Shown here in pieces: positions 21,557 to 33,183 of a DNA stretch of 64,000 nt (position 1 is its first letter; each line of letters begins with the position of its first letter). The stretch comes from Enterobacter cloacae complex sp. ECNIH7 (lineage in GTDB: Bacteria; Pseudomonadota; Gammaproteobacteria; Enterobacterales; Enterobacteriaceae), in the NCBI RefSeq assembly GCF_002208095.1, contig NZ_CP017990.1:2976001-3040000 (forward strand), read 5' to 3'. The notes under the pieces are model-generated. The model ran no database searches, was not told where the DNA came from, and saw nothing but the letters and a program-made list of their open reading frames with translations. The position numbers and the translations under genes are program-made.

Positions 21557-22297
21557 TCAGAGAGTCGCTGCAACCTCATCAGAGATTTCACCGTTATGGT
21601 ACACTTCCTGCACGTCGTCGCAGTCTTCGAGCATGTCGATCAGACGCAGCAGTTTTGGTGCCGTTTCCGCATCCATGTCCGCTTTGGTGGACGGGATCAT
21701 GGACACTTCAGCGTTGTCCGCTTTCAGGCCAGCCGCTTCCAGCGCGTCGCGCACGGCACCCATCTCTTCCCACGCGGTATAAACGTCGATAGCGCCGTCA
21801 TCGAAGGTCACTACGTCTTCCGCACCGGCTTCCAGCGCCGCTTCCATGATCGCATCTTCGTCGCCTTTCTCGAAGGAGATGACGCCTTTTTTGCTGAACA
21901 GGTAAGCCACGGAACCGTCGGTGCCCAGGTTGCCACCGGTTTTGGTGAACGCGTGGCGCACTTCCGCAACGGTACGGTTACGGTTGTCGGACAGGCACTC
22001 AACCATCACCGCCGTACCGCCAGGACCGTAACCTTCATAAATGATGGTTTCCATGTTCGCGTCTTCATCACCGCCCACGCCACGTGCGATAGCACGGTTC
22101 AGGGTGTCACGCGTCATGTTGTTAGAAAGCGCTTTATCCACCGCCGCGCGCAGACGCGGGTTAGAAGCCGGGTCGCCGCCGCCCAGACGCGCTGCTGTCA
22201 CCAGCTCGCGAATGATTTTGGTAAAGATCTTACCGCGCTTGGCATCCTGTGCCGCTTTGCGGTGTTTGGTGTTGGCCCACTTACTATGACCTGCCAT
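21557..22297 (-). CDS. yebC: YebC/TACO1-family protein
   Basis: A 246-residue member of the conserved YebC/PmpR family, starting [21 protein letters not shown]. Members have been described as DNA-binding regulators, and more recently as translation factors that help ribosomes at proline-rich stretches; this enterobacterial group is the YebC1 type. It lies in the aspS-nudB-yebC-ruvC gene string on one strand. Confidence 0.95.
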   Translation of the reverse strand: MAGHSKWANTKHRKAAQDAKRGKIFTKIIRELVTAARLGGGDPASNPRLRAAVDKALSNNMTRDTLNRAIARGVGGDEDANMETIIYEGYGPGGTAVMVECLSDNRNRTVAEVRHAFTKTGGNLGTDGSVAYLFSKKGVISFEKGDEDAIMEAALEAGAEDVVTFDDGAIDVYTAWEEMGAVRDALEAAGLKADNAEVSMIPSTKADMDAETAPKLLRLIDMLEDCDDVQEVYHNGEISDEVAATL

Positions 22298-22324
22298 AAA
22301 AAGTTCTCCAAAAATCGCGCCTTC

Positions 22325-22768
22325 TCAGGCTGCGTTAATTACAAATTCTTCAATCGCCTGCCGGTTGCTCCACGACTTGGTCAGTGCGGCGGCATCCGCC
22401 GCATTCACCCAGCGGTAGGTCAGGTGTTCGGTAAACACGATCTCCCGTTCATGGGGGAGCGCGAGACAGAACCACGACTCCGTATTGCGCTCGGTACCCG
22501 GCGCGTAGCGATGACGTAAATGGCTAAAAATTTCGAACTCCACCGTGCGCTGACAGTCCTTCAGGGTCAGTTGCTCGCGGGCAACGTCAATGGCGACCTC
22601 TTCCTTTACTTCACGCGCGGCGGCCTGCGGCGCGGTCTCCCCCTCTTCCAGACTGCCGGTAACCGACTGCCAGAATTCAGGGTCATCGCGCCGCTGCAAC
22701 ATCAGCACCCGCTTCGTGTCTTCTGCATAAATGACCACCAGGACCGAAACGGGGAGCTTATATGTCAT
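22325..22768 (-). CDS. nudB: Dihydroneopterin triphosphate diphosphatase
   Basis: A 147-residue Nudix hydrolase. The Nudix box runs from Gly38 to Glu57 (GSLEEGE, then REVKEEV). NudB removes pyrophosphate from dihydroneopterin triphosphate in folate synthesis. It starts one base after the aspS stop (TGA-T-ATG), which indicates translational coupling. E. coli NudB is about three residues longer. Confidence 0.94.
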   Translation of the reverse strand: MTYKLPVSVLVVIYAEDTKRVLMLQRRDDPEFWQSVTGSLEEGETAPQAAAREVKEEVAIDVAREQLTLKDCQRTVEFEIFSHLRHRYAPGTERNTESWFCLALPHEREIVFTEHLTYRWVNAADAAALTKSWSNRQAIEEFVINAA

Positions 22769-22769
22769 A

Positions 22770-24542
22770 TCAGTTTTTCTCTTCCTTCTTCACCACATCA
22801 ATGCCCAGTTCGGCCAGTGCGGCCGGGTTGGCAAAGCTTGGCGCTTCGGTCATCAGACACGCTGCGGCAGTGGTTTTCGGGAAGGCGATAACATCACGGA
22901 TGTTATCGGTGCCGGTCAGCAGCATGGTCAGACGGTCAAGACCGAAGGCCAGACCCGCGTGCGGCGGCGTACCGTATTTCAGGGCGTCCAGCAGGAAGCC
23001 AAACTTCTCGCGCTGCTCCTGCTCGTTGATGCCCAGAATGCCGAACACGGTCTGCTGCATTTCGCCGCTGTGAATACGCACGGAACCACCGCCCACTTCG
23101 TAGCCGTTGATAACCATGTCATAAGCGTTCGCGACCGCCTCTTCCGGTGCCGCTTTCAGCTCTGCCGCCGTCATCTCTTTTGGCGAGGTGAACGGGTGGT
23201 GCATTGCGGTCAGGCCACCTTCACCGTCGTCTTCAAACATTGGGAAGTCGATAACCCACAGCGGCGCCCATTTGTTTTCGTCGGTCAGGCTCAGGTCTTT
23301 GCCGAGCTTCAGACGCAGCGCGCCCATCGCATCCGCCACGACTTTCTTATTGTCTGCGCCGAAGAAGATCATGTCGCCGTCCTGCGCGCCGGTGCGCTCA
23401 AGGATCGCTTCCACGATGTCCGCGTTCAGGAATTTCGCTACCGGGCTGGTGATGCCTTCCAGACCTTTCGCACGCTCGGTCACTTTAATATAGGCCAGAC
23501 CTTTCGCGCCGTAGATCTTGATGAAGTTGCCGTAGTCGTCGATCTGCTTGCGGCTCAGGGCAGCACCACCCGGTACACGCAGCGCTGCTACGCGGCCTTT
23601 AGGATCGTTAGCCGGGCCAGCGAATACGGCAAACTCAACGCCTTTCACCAGGTCTGCTACGTCCACCAGCTCCATCGGGTTACGCAGGTCTGGTTTGTCA
23701 GAGCCGTAACGACGCTCGGCTTCAGCGAAGGTCATGATAGGGAAATCGCCCAGCTCAACGCCTTTCACGTCGTTCCACAGGCTACGCACCAGAGCTTCCA
23801 TCACTTCACGCACCTGCTCGGCGGTCATGAAGGAGGTTTCCACATCGATCTGGGTAAATTCTGGCTGGCGGTCAGCGCGCAGGTCTTCGTCGCGGAAGCA
23901 TTTAACAATCTGATAGTAGCGATCGAAGCCGGACATCATCAGCAGCTGTTTGAACAGCTGTGGAGACTGCGGCAGCGCGTAGAATTTGCCTTTATGTACG
24001 CGGGATGGGACCAGGTAATCGCGCGCGCCTTCCGGCGTGGCTTTGGTCAGCATCGGGGTTTCGATGTCGAGGAAACCGTGGTCATCCATAAAGCGGCGCA
24101 CCAGGCTGGTGATTTTCGCACGGGTTTTCAGGCGCTGAGCCATTTCCGGACGACGCAGGTCCAGGTAGCGGTATTTCAGACGCGCTTCTTCAGTGTTGAC
24201 GTGGTTGGAGTCCAGCGGCAGCGCTTCTGCACGGTTGATGATCACCAGATCGGACGCCAGCACTTCGATGGCACCCGTCGCCATGTCGGCGTTGACGTTT
24301 TTCTCGTCACGCGCGCGCACTGTGCCGGTAACCTGAATGCAGAACTCATTACGCAGCTCAGAGGCCAGCTTCAACGCATCTGCGCGATCCGGATCGAAGA
24401 ACACCTGAACGATACCTTCGCGGTCGCGCATATCGATGAAGATAAGGCTACCAAGATCACGACGACGATTGACCCAACCACACAGGGTTACCTGCTGTCC
24501 AACGTGGGACTGACGCAGCTGCCCGCAATATTCTGTACGCAT
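22770..24542 (-). CDS. aspS: Aspartyl-tRNA synthetase
   Basis: A 590-residue class II tRNA synthetase, same length as E. coli AspRS. It has an N-terminal OB anticodon-binding domain ([15 protein letters not shown]), motif 2 in [16 protein letters not shown] near residue 217, the bacterial GAD insertion, and motif 3 in [12 protein letters not shown] near residue 530. It charges tRNA-Asp with aspartate. It is the first gene of the aspS-nudB run, with a good promoter upstream. Confidence 0.98.
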   Translation of the reverse strand: MRTEYCGQLRQSHVGQQVTLCGWVNRRRDLGSLIFIDMRDREGIVQVFFDPDRADALKLASELRNEFCIQVTGTVRARDEKNVNADMATGAIEVLASDLVIINRAEALPLDSNHVNTEEARLKYRYLDLRRPEMAQRLKTRAKITSLVRRFMDDHGFLDIETPMLTKATPEGARDYLVPSRVHKGKFYALPQSPQLFKQLLMMSGFDRYYQIVKCFRDEDLRADRQPEFTQIDVETSFMTAEQVREVMEALVRSLWNDVKGVELGDFPIMTFAEAERRYGSDKPDLRNPMELVDVADLVKGVEFAVFAGPANDPKGRVAALRVPGGAALSRKQIDDYGNFIKIYGAKGLAYIKVTERAKGLEGITSPVAKFLNADIVEAILERTGAQDGDMIFFGADNKKVVADAMGALRLKLGKDLSLTDENKWAPLWVIDFPMFEDDGEGGLTAMHHPFTSPKEMTAAELKAAPEEAVANAYDMVINGYEVGGGSVRIHSGEMQQTVFGILGINEQEQREKFGFLLDALKYGTPPHAGLAFGLDRLTMLLTGTDNIRDVIAFPKTTAAACLMTEAPSFANPAALAELGIDVVKKEEKN

Positions 24543-24641
24543 GAGATATCCCTTAATTAGCCGCAGGCTAAATGTCGCCTGGTATGCAGGCTACTATGTC
24601 GCAGCTTTCTGTATGTCACAACTGGATGAAAAAAGGCGGCT

Positions 24642-24670
24642 ATTATACTGGAAATTCCGCCGGACGATAA
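24642..24670 (-). promoter_or_regulatory. aspS promoter
   Basis: On the minus strand a perfect -10 TATAAT (24647-24642) sits 17 bases from TTATCG (24670-24665). A start site near 24635 would give a leader of about 90 bases before aspS. Confidence 0.7.
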
Positions 24671-24805
24671 GAGCGAACCACGGCCAGGCGGTCGTTTGCT
24701 GCACTCTTATTGCGCATTCTCACAAAAATTAACAAAATTATCCGCCCAGGAACAGGCCATCACGTCGTATGGTGTCTGGAAGTGATTCATTTAACGGGAG
24801 TAACG

Positions 24806-25372
24806 ATGTTAACACTTGATGCCAGTAAAACCGCACTTGTTGTGATTGATTTACAGGAAGGCATTCTGCCCTTCGCCGGTGGCCCGCATACCGCGGATGA
24901 TGTGGTCAACCGCGCTGCTCGCCTGGCGGAAACATGTCGTGCCAGCGGTGCGCCTGTTGTCATGGTGCGCGTCGGCTGGTCCGCTGATTACGCCGAAGCG
25001 TTAAAACAGCCCGTTGATGCCCAGGTTCCTGCACGCGCCCTGCCGGAAAACTGGTGGACGTACCCGGCCGCACTCGGCAAACGCGACAGCGATATTGAAG
25101 TGACCAAACGCCTGTGGGGCGCATTTTACGGTACCGATCTCGAGCTGCAGCTCCGCCGTCGCGGCATCGACACCATCATCCTGTGCGGCATTTCCACCAA
25201 CATCGGCGTGGAGTCTACCGCCCGCAACGCGTGGGAGCTGGGCTTTAACCTGGTGATTGCCGAAGATGCCTGCAGCGCGGCCTCCGCGGAACAGCACCAG
25301 GGCAGCATGACCCATATCTTCCCGCGCATCGGCCGCGTGCGCAGCACGGATGAGATTGTCAGCGCGCTATGA
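24806..25372 (+). CDS. yecD: YecD, isochorismatase-family hydrolase
   Basis: A 188-residue cysteine hydrolase of the isochorismatase-like fold. The probable triad is Asp15 in VVIDLQEG, a lysine in [13 protein letters not shown] and the cysteine in [13 protein letters not shown]. The ATG at 24806 follows CGGGAG; the frame extends 32 codons upstream into the aspS promoter region, which is not credible. The substrate is unknown. It overlaps yecE by four bases. Confidence 0.93.
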   Translation: MLTLDASKTALVVIDLQEGILPFAGGPHTADDVVNRAARLAETCRASGAPVVMVRVGWSADYAEALKQPVDAQVPARALPENWWTYPAALGKRDSDIEVTKRLWGAFYGTDLELQLRRRGIDTIILCGISTNIGVESTARNAWELGFNLVIAEDACSAASAEQHQGSMTHIFPRIGRVRSTDEIVSAL

Positions 25373-26187
25373 TGTACGTGGGCCTGCCCCAGTGGTCGCA
25401 CCCGAAATGGGTGCGCCTTGGCATCACCAGCCTTGAGGAGTATGCCCGGCACTTCAACTGTGTCGAGGGTAACACCACCCTGTATGCGCTCCCCAAAGCC
25501 GAGATTGTTGCGCGCTGGCGGGAACAAACGAGCGACGACTTCCGCTTCTGCTTTAAGTTTCCGGCCACCATTTCCCACCAGGCCGCGCTGCGCAACTGCG
25601 GTGATTTGACCGAAGAGTTTTTTACGCGCATGTCGCCGCTCGCGAACCGCATCGGTCAGTACTGGATCCAGCTACCCGCCACGTTTGGCCCGCGCGATTT
25701 GCCTGCGCTCTGGCAGTTCCTGGATGCCCTGCCCCGCGAATTCACCTACGGCGTTGAAGTCAGGCATCCTGAATTTTTTGCGAAGGGCGAAGCAGAAAAA
25801 GCGCTCAATCGCGGTCTGCTCGAGCGTTCCGTTAACCGGGTGATCCTCGATAGCCGCCCGGTGCACAGCGCTGTGCCCCATAGCGAAGCCATCGTTGAAG
25901 CTCAGCGTAAAAAACCGAAAGTGCCGGTCCACGCCATCGTGACCGCGCATAACCCAATGGTCAGATTTATCGGCAGCGACAACATGCAGCAAAACCAGGC
26001 GATGTTCGCCGTCTGGCTGGAAAAACTGGCCTCGTGGGAACACGCCACCACGCCGTATCTCTTTTTGCACACGCCGGATATCGCCCAGGCCCCCGAACTG
26101 GTCGATGCTCTTTGGCAGGCCTTGCAGGCTGCGGTGCCGTCCGTGGGCAGCGCCCCTTCCATCCCACAACAATCTTCTCTTTTCTGA
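25369..26187 (+). CDS. yecE: YecE, DUF72 family protein
   Basis: A 272-residue protein of the DUF72 family, which adopts a TIM-barrel fold, beginning [18 protein letters not shown] and ending in the conserved IPQQSSLF. The biochemical role is unknown. Its start overlaps the yecD stop (ATGA), so the two are coupled. A second ATG at 25372 is also possible. Confidence 0.92.
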   Translation: MMYVGLPQWSHPKWVRLGITSLEEYARHFNCVEGNTTLYALPKAEIVARWREQTSDDFRFCFKFPATISHQAALRNCGDLTEEFFTRMSPLANRIGQYWIQLPATFGPRDLPALWQFLDALPREFTYGVEVRHPEFFAKGEAEKALNRGLLERSVNRVILDSRPVHSAVPHSEAIVEAQRKKPKVPVHAIVTAHNPMVRFIGSDNMQQNQAMFAVWLEKLASWEHATTPYLFLHTPDIAQAPELVDALWQALQAAVPSVGSAPSIPQQSSLF

Positions 26188-26238
26188 TATCACCCCCTAT
26201 CATAGTGAAGTGCCATCTGCCAAAAACAGGGAGTTTGT

Positions 26239-28386
<2,148 letters not shown>

Positions 28387-28391
28387 CCTTT

Positions 28392-28424
28392 TAGCCGGGT
28401 GGCGGCTACGCCTTACCCGGCCTA
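28392..28424. repeat. REP element
   Basis: GCCGGGTGGCGGC ... GCCTTACCCGGCCTAC is a typical enterobacterial REP palindrome, five bases after the cmoB stop. It probably acts as a 3' mRNA end or stabiliser. Confidence 0.88.
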
Positions 28425-28436
28425 CTCGTAGCACGT

Positions 28437-28561
28437 TTTCTCCGAAATAGTTCAGGTTGCAGCAAGGCGGCTACGCAGCGAATCCCCGGGAGCTTACATC
28501 AGTAAGTGACCGGGGTGAGCGAGGCGGCCAACGCAGCTGCGGCTTGAAACATGAAAGACAA
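28437..28561. repeat. ERIC (IRU) element
   Basis: About 125 bases fit the ERIC consensus. GCGAATCCCCGGGAGCTTAC (28478-28497) and CAGTAAGTGACCGGGGTGAG (28500-28519) match the two conserved ERIC primer regions. The ends carry the family's imperfect inverted repeats (TTCAGGTTGCAG / CTGCGGCTTGAA). The exact edges are uncertain by a few bases. Confidence 0.88.
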
Positions 28562-28872
28562 AAAAAGGCCCCTGTTGAAATTGCAGGGGCCTGGTACAAG
28601 CAAGCATCATATTGGGCGACATGATGCGCGGTAAAAATCGGTACGTTGCTACACGTGATGGCGCTCAATCAGCGACTTCATTTCCGCAACCGACTCTCCC
28701 TCTACGCCATAGCGTGAATACTCATCCGCTTCAGCATCCGTCGACATTGACAATCCTGTATTGCGATAACGCATGGGCGAAGGTATCCATTTACCCGCGG
28801 AGCTGTGCAGCTCTTCTACCCCTGCGTTTAAAAACCGTTCCAGATTGCTGGCGCGGACTCCCGCACCCGCCA
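28562..28872 (-). ncRNA. micL: Predicted MicL sRNA in the cutC 3' end
   Basis: A sigma-E-type promoter lies inside cutC on the minus strand: GGAACTA (28907-28901) and TCCAA (28883-28879), spacing 17. Transcription from about 28872 to the cutC terminator gives about 310 nt; E. coli MicL is 308 nt and arises the same way. Just before the terminator stem the RNA contains GUACCAG, complementary to CUGGUAC near the start of enterobacterial lpp mRNA, the known MicL target. The short processed form would be roughly 28562-28645. Boundaries and function are inferred. Confidence 0.75.
28566..28592 (-). terminator. Terminator of cutC / MicL
   Basis: AGGCCCCTG / CAGGGGCCT stem with a 9-base loop, followed on the minus strand by a run of six or more Ts. 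It abuts the ERIC element. Confidence 0.92.
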
Positions 28873-29392
28873 TTATTATTGGAACACCGGAATGTGCTTT
28901 TAGTTCCGTAATTAATTGCAGTCCTTTTTCAGCTGACGCCTGCTGACCCGATGTCAGGATGCGCGCCACGCCAAGTTCTCCAAGCGTTTCAAAGGCCTGA
29001 AGCGGATCTTTACACATATCAAATGCGCGATGAAAAGTGACGGCCAGCCCCTGCGCGGCGCTCATAATCTGACGCATGCGCGGTATATCGATATTGCCAT
29101 CTTCATCCAGCAGGCCGGTCACCAGCCCTGGAAACCCGAGGTCCCGAACGAGCGCGATATCATCAAGCATGGCACTGAACTCGCCCGCCGTGTAACAAAA
29201 ATCACCGCCGCGCGGACGAATAATCGGGTGAACGGGAATGGTGACGGCCTGACGAGCAGACTTCAACACGCCGTAAGACGGCGTCAGCCCGCCCTCTTTG
29301 GGTGCCGCGCACAGTTCAATGCGGTCAGCCCCGTGCTTTTGCGCGGTCACGGCACACTCCACGCTGTAACAACAAATCTCCAGCAGCGCCAT
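28649..29392 (-). CDS. cutC: CutC family protein
   Basis: A 247-residue TIM-barrel protein beginning [28 protein letters not shown]. It was named for copper homeostasis. In E. coli the copper phenotype once assigned to cutC was traced to loss of the MicL sRNA in its 3' end, so the enzyme's own role is unclear. It is followed by a strong terminator. Confidence 0.93.
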   Translation of the reverse strand: MALLEICCYSVECAVTAQKHGADRIELCAAPKEGGLTPSYGVLKSARQAVTIPVHPIIRPRGGDFCYTAGEFSAMLDDIALVRDLGFPGLVTGLLDEDGNIDIPRMRQIMSAAQGLAVTFHRAFDMCKDPLQAFETLGELGVARILTSGQQASAEKGLQLITELKAHSGVPIIMAGAGVRASNLERFLNAGVEELHSSAGKWIPSPMRYRNTGLSMSTDAEADEYSRYGVEGESVAEMKSLIERHHV

Positions 29393-29470
29393 TTAATCCT
29401 CCTGAAATTCCACTAAACGAAATATCATGACACGCCGTCCGTTTTCAGTCCCGGCGTGAACTCACATCTC

Positions 29471-30031
29471 TTACGCTTCGCTGGCAACGATCTGCTCAAT
29501 GGTCCACGGATGAAACTTCACCGTGACCTGTCCGTCAGTGACGGCCAGCGTCGGGTTAGGTAACCGCTCGCGCTCGCCTTTGGGTGAACTCGTCTTCACA
29601 AAAATTCCCGGCTTGCTTAAGCCTTCGTCGGAAAGGAGGGCCAGCGCGCGCGCGTTCAACGTTTCCGGCTCACCCGGCAGGACAATTTCGATATGCTCCC
29701 AGCCTTCGTGCGGATAGCGTTTCTCTCCCGGCCACGGCAGTTCAACCACGCTGAATTGCCAGTGCGCCACGTTCACCGGTTCATGCAGTTTGAACAGGCA
29801 AATGGGGCGACCATTGATGATGTTCTCGGAGAGCAACTCGCCGCACCGTTCGAACCCGCGACGCCAGCGCTCGGCCGTGGCATTCTGATGACAGCGCAAA
29901 GAGATGTGATCGGCCTCAAGCGGCGCGATATCCAGACCGAGACGGGTGGCAAGATCTGTGAACGCCTGGGTGAAGCGCGGTAAATCTGCGGAAATATCAT
30001 GCAGTTCGTCAATGGATTGCCAGTTCGCCAT
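29471..30031 (-). CDS. yecM: YecM, VOC-like metal-binding protein
   Basis: A 186-residue protein of the YecM family, whose fold resembles vicinal-oxygen-chelate proteins. Histidines and acidic residues that could bind metal occur in ADHISLRCHQN and GWEHIEIVLPGEPE. No reaction is known. It is divergent from argS and upstream of cutC on the same strand. Confidence 0.9.
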   Translation of the reverse strand: MANWQSIDELHDISADLPRFTQAFTDLATRLGLDIAPLEADHISLRCHQNATAERWRRGFERCGELLSENIINGRPICLFKLHEPVNVAHWQFSVVELPWPGEKRYPHEGWEHIEIVLPGEPETLNARALALLSDEGLSKPGIFVKTSSPKGERERLPNPTLAVTDGQVTVKFHPWTIEQIVASEA

Positions 30032-30175
30032 AAGTCACTCTCTTTTCATGTCGCAAAGCCGCTAATTTACTCTGTTGCCCTGTTTTGACCAACCGCAGAA
30101 TCCAGCTTTTTATGACTGCATGATTATGCACACCTTCACCGCCTGGATTCTGAGCAATCTTCAGTCCCCGCAATG

Positions 30176-30204
30176 CTGACGCCAGAGGGCATTTGCAGTA
30201 TACT
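30176..30204 (+). promoter_or_regulatory. Candidate argS promoter
   Basis: CTGACG (30176-30181) and TATACT (30199-30204) with 17-base spacing lie about 65 bases before the argS GTG. The leader contains a small GC hairpin (GCGGGC / GCCCGC, 30229-30248). Confidence 0.6.
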
Positions 30205-30270
30205 CCCGCCCTAAATTCTTTAACTGGCGCGGGCGGTTGTAAGCCCGCATCAAAAACGTAAGGTATCCAG

Positions 30271-32004
30271 GTGAATATTCAGGCTCTTCTCTCCGAAAAA
30301 GTCAGTCAGGCACTGATTGCCGCAGGCGCGCCTGCGGATTGCGAACCGCAGGTTCGTCAGTCAGCAAAAGTACAGTTTGGCGACTATCAGGCTAATGGCG
30401 TGATGGCAGTGGCTAAAAAACTGGGCATGCCGCCGCGACAGCTCGCTGAGCAGGTACTGACGCATCTGGATCTTTCCGGCATTGCCAGCAAAACCGAAAT
30501 CGCCGGTCCGGGCTTTATCAACATCTTCCTTGAGCCTGCATTCCTGGCAAGCCACGTTGACGCGGCGCTGAAATCTGACCGTCTGGGCGTTTCCCAGCCG
30601 GAGGCGCAGACCGTCGTGATCGACTACTCTGCCCCGAACGTGGCGAAAGAGATGCACGTTGGCCACCTGCGCTCCACCATCATCGGTGATGCCGCGGTGC
30701 GCACGCTAGAATTCCTCGGTCACAAGGTGATCCGCGCGAACCACGTGGGCGACTGGGGTACCCAGTTCGGCATGCTGATTGCTTACCTGGAAAAACAGCA
30801 GCAGGAAAACGCAGGTGAAATGGCGCTGGCGGATCTGGAAGGGTTCTACCGCGAAGCCAAAAAGCACTACGACGAAGATGAAGCCTTTGCCGAGCGCGCG
30901 CGCAGCTATGTGGTAAAACTGCAGGGCGGCGACCAATACTTCCTCGAGATGTGGCGCAAGCTGGTTGATATCACCATGTCTCAGAACCAGCTGACCTATA
31001 ACCGTCTGAACGTTACCCTGACCCGTGACGACGTGATGGGTGAAAGCCTCTATAACCCAATGCTGCCCGGCATTGTGGCTGACCTGAAAGCGAAAAACCT
31101 GGCGGTAGAGAGCGAAGGCGCAACGGTGGTGTTCCTTGATGAGTACAAAAACAAGGAAGGCGAACCGATGGGCGTGATCATCCAGAAAAAGGATGGCGGC
31201 TACCTCTACACCACTACCGATATCGCCTGTGCGAAATACCGTTACGAGACGCTGCATGCTGACCGCGTGCTGTACTACATCGACTCCCGTCAGCACCAGC
31301 ACCTGATGCAGGCGTGGACCATCGTGCGTAAAGCCGGTTACGTGCCGGATTGCGTTCCGCTGGAACACCACATGTTCGGCATGATGCTGGGTAAAGACGG
31401 CAAGCCGTTCAAAACCCGTGCGGGCGGTACCGTGAAGCTGTCCGACCTGCTGGACGAAGCGCTGGAGCGCGCCCGCCGTCTGGTGGCCGAGAAGAACCCG
31501 GACATGCCTGCCGACGAGCTGGAAAAACTGGCCAACGCCGTGGGTATCGGTGCGGTGAAATACGCGGATCTCTCCAAGAACCGTACCACCGACTATATCT
31601 TCGACTGGGATAACATGCTGGCGTTTGAAGGCAACACGGCGCCTTACATGCAGTATGCCTACACCCGCGTGCTCTCGGTGTTCCGTAAGGCGAACATTGA
31701 TGAAAACGTACTGGCGAATGCAACGGTGACCATAACGGAAGATCGTGAAGCACAGCTGGCGGCGCGCCTGCTGCAGTTTGAAGAGACGCTGACGGTTGTC
31801 GCGCGTGACGGTACGCCGCACGTGATGTGTGCTTACCTGTACGATCTGGCGGGTCTGTTCTCCGGCTTCTACGAACACTGCCCTATTCTGTCTGCGGAAA
31901 ACGAATCGGTCCGCAACAGCCGCCTGAAGCTGGCGCAGCTCACGGCGAAGACCCTGAAGCTGGGTCTGGATACCCTGGGTATCGAAACCGTAGAACGCAT
32001 GTAA
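30271..32004 (+). CDS. argS: Arginyl-tRNA synthetase
   Basis: A 577-residue class I synthetase with a GTG start after AAGG. The N-terminal Add1 domain precedes the catalytic core; the HIGH-type motif is HVGHLRS in [15 protein letters not shown] (residues about 122-136). As in many ArgRS proteins the KMSKS lysines are replaced ([13 protein letters not shown] region). The DALR anticodon domain is C-terminal. It charges tRNA-Arg. A strong terminator follows. Confidence 0.98.
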   Translation: MNIQALLSEKVSQALIAAGAPADCEPQVRQSAKVQFGDYQANGVMAVAKKLGMPPRQLAEQVLTHLDLSGIASKTEIAGPGFINIFLEPAFLASHVDAALKSDRLGVSQPEAQTVVIDYSAPNVAKEMHVGHLRSTIIGDAAVRTLEFLGHKVIRANHVGDWGTQFGMLIAYLEKQQQENAGEMALADLEGFYREAKKHYDEDEAFAERARSYVVKLQGGDQYFLEMWRKLVDITMSQNQLTYNRLNVTLTRDDVMGESLYNPMLPGIVADLKAKNLAVESEGATVVFLDEYKNKEGEPMGVIIQKKDGGYLYTTTDIACAKYRYETLHADRVLYYIDSRQHQHLMQAWTIVRKAGYVPDCVPLEHHMFGMMLGKDGKPFKTRAGGTVKLSDLLDEALERARRLVAEKNPDMPADELEKLANAVGIGAVKYADLSKNRTTDYIFDWDNMLAFEGNTAPYMQYAYTRVLSVFRKANIDENVLANATVTITEDREAQLAARLLQFEETLTVVARDGTPHVMCAYLYDLAGLFSGFYEHCPILSAENESVRNSRLKLAQLTAKTLKLGLDTLGIETVERM

Positions 32005-32009
32005 GACAA

Positions 32010-32036
32010 AAAACCCGGCAAGCGCCGGGTTTTTTC
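32010..32036. terminator. Bidirectional terminator argS / GH105 gene
   Basis: ACCCGGC / GCCGGGT stem with an AAGC loop, A5 before and T6 after. It lies four bases before the stop of the convergent hydrolase gene. Confidence 0.92.
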
Positions 32037-32039
32037 TTA

Positions 32040-33182
32040 TCAGAAATACTTCCGTAAATATTCCGTCAAACAGAGAATCGCCATCGCCTGTCCGTACGGC
32101 ATCGACGTCAGCGGGATCTGGCGATAAAACTCAAGATCGCTGCCCATGCCCGTGCCGAACGACGTTTGCAACAGCTCGCCTTCCGGCGAAATATGTTTGA
32201 CGATACCGCGAATCGCTTTTTCTGCCACTTCGGCATACTCCGCGCCAACGTAGCGCTTGCGCACGGCTTTCAGAATGCCGTAGGCAAACCCTGCCGTGGC
32301 GGACGCCTCAAGATAAGAATGTGGATCGTCGAGCAGCGTATGCCATAGCCCGCTGTCGTCCTGATATTTCGCCAGCGCGGCAATCTGCGCATTCAATACC
32401 TGCGCCAGGTAGCGGCGCACCGCGTTGCTTTCCGGCAGATCCACCAGCTCAAGGAAGTCCGGGATGACGATGGTGAGCCAGCTGTTGCCGCGCGCCCAGC
32501 GGGCACGGGCAAAGTTATGATTACCGTCATAGCTCCAGCCGTGGAACCACAGCCCGGTCTCCCGGTCCATCAAGTTCTGCACGTGCAGCAGGAACTGATA
32601 GACCGCCTCTTCAACGTACTCCGGCTTATTGAGCAGCTTGCCGATTTTCGCCAGCGGCAGCACCGTCATCATCAGCGTGTCATCCCACATCTGTTGATGG
32701 TTTTCTTCCGCCAGGGTGATGTGCTGCATCCCGCCGTGTTCCGTGCGCGGCATCTCTGCCATCGCCCATTCCGCCCAGCTTTCCAGCCACGGCCGCCAGG
32801 CCTGATTTTGGGTCTCTTCGTAGCGATAAGCCAGCGTCAGAAACGGCGACATGGTATTCACGTTTTTGGTGGTCGCACCTTCCGCAAAGCGGTCGGCAAA
32901 CCAGCTGTCGATAATGTCTCGCATACCTTCATCGCCGGTCTGGCAGTAATACTGCCAGATACCGTACAGGCCAACGCCGTGCGTCCACTCCCATCCGGCC
33001 CAGCCTTTGGTGTCGATCACGCGCCCGTCGTCCAGCCGCAGCAAAAATTCACCCGTTTTGTCGTGGATATTGACCAGGCTATGCGTCACCTTTTGAATCA
33101 GCGATTTCAGCTCGTCCCGGGCGATAAAGCGCTCTGGCTGACGCAGTAACGGGCTATGTTTGACAGGCCAAACTTTCATCAT
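32040..33182 (-). CDS. Unsaturated rhamnogalacturonyl hydrolase, GH105 (RhiN/YteR-like)
   Basis: A 380-residue cytoplasmic (alpha/alpha)6-barrel hydrolase. Family motifs are GWAGWEWTHGVGLYGI (about 60-75), WDDTLMM with the catalytic aspartate, WARGNSWLTI, and the C-terminal DSGLWHTLLDDPHSYLEAS. GH105 enzymes remove the unsaturated galacturonate left on rhamnogalacturonan pieces by lyases. The gene starts two bases after the transporter stop, as in the rhiTN operon of Dickeya. It has no counterpart between argS and flhE in E. coli K-12 and is probably an acquired trait for plant-wall sugars. The exact substrate is inferred. Confidence 0.88.
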   Translation of the reverse strand: MMKVWPVKHSPLLRQPERFIARDELKSLIQKVTHSLVNIHDKTGEFLLRLDDGRVIDTKGWAGWEWTHGVGLYGIWQYYCQTGDEGMRDIIDSWFADRFAEGATTKNVNTMSPFLTLAYRYEETQNQAWRPWLESWAEWAMAEMPRTEHGGMQHITLAEENHQQMWDDTLMMTVLPLAKIGKLLNKPEYVEEAVYQFLLHVQNLMDRETGLWFHGWSYDGNHNFARARWARGNSWLTIVIPDFLELVDLPESNAVRRYLAQVLNAQIAALAKYQDDSGLWHTLLDDPHSYLEASATAGFAYGILKAVRKRYVGAEYAEVAEKAIRGIVKHISPEGELLQTSFGTGMGSDLEFYRQIPLTSMPYGQAMAILCLTEYLRKYF

Positions 33183-33183
33183 C

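Noticed and set aside
22731..24560. A 609-codon plus-strand open frame opposite aspS
   Set aside because: It is longer than aspS itself but mirrors a highly biased coding gene, has no ribosome site, and its translation is rich in His, Arg and Gln, as expected for the complement of a conserved synthetase.
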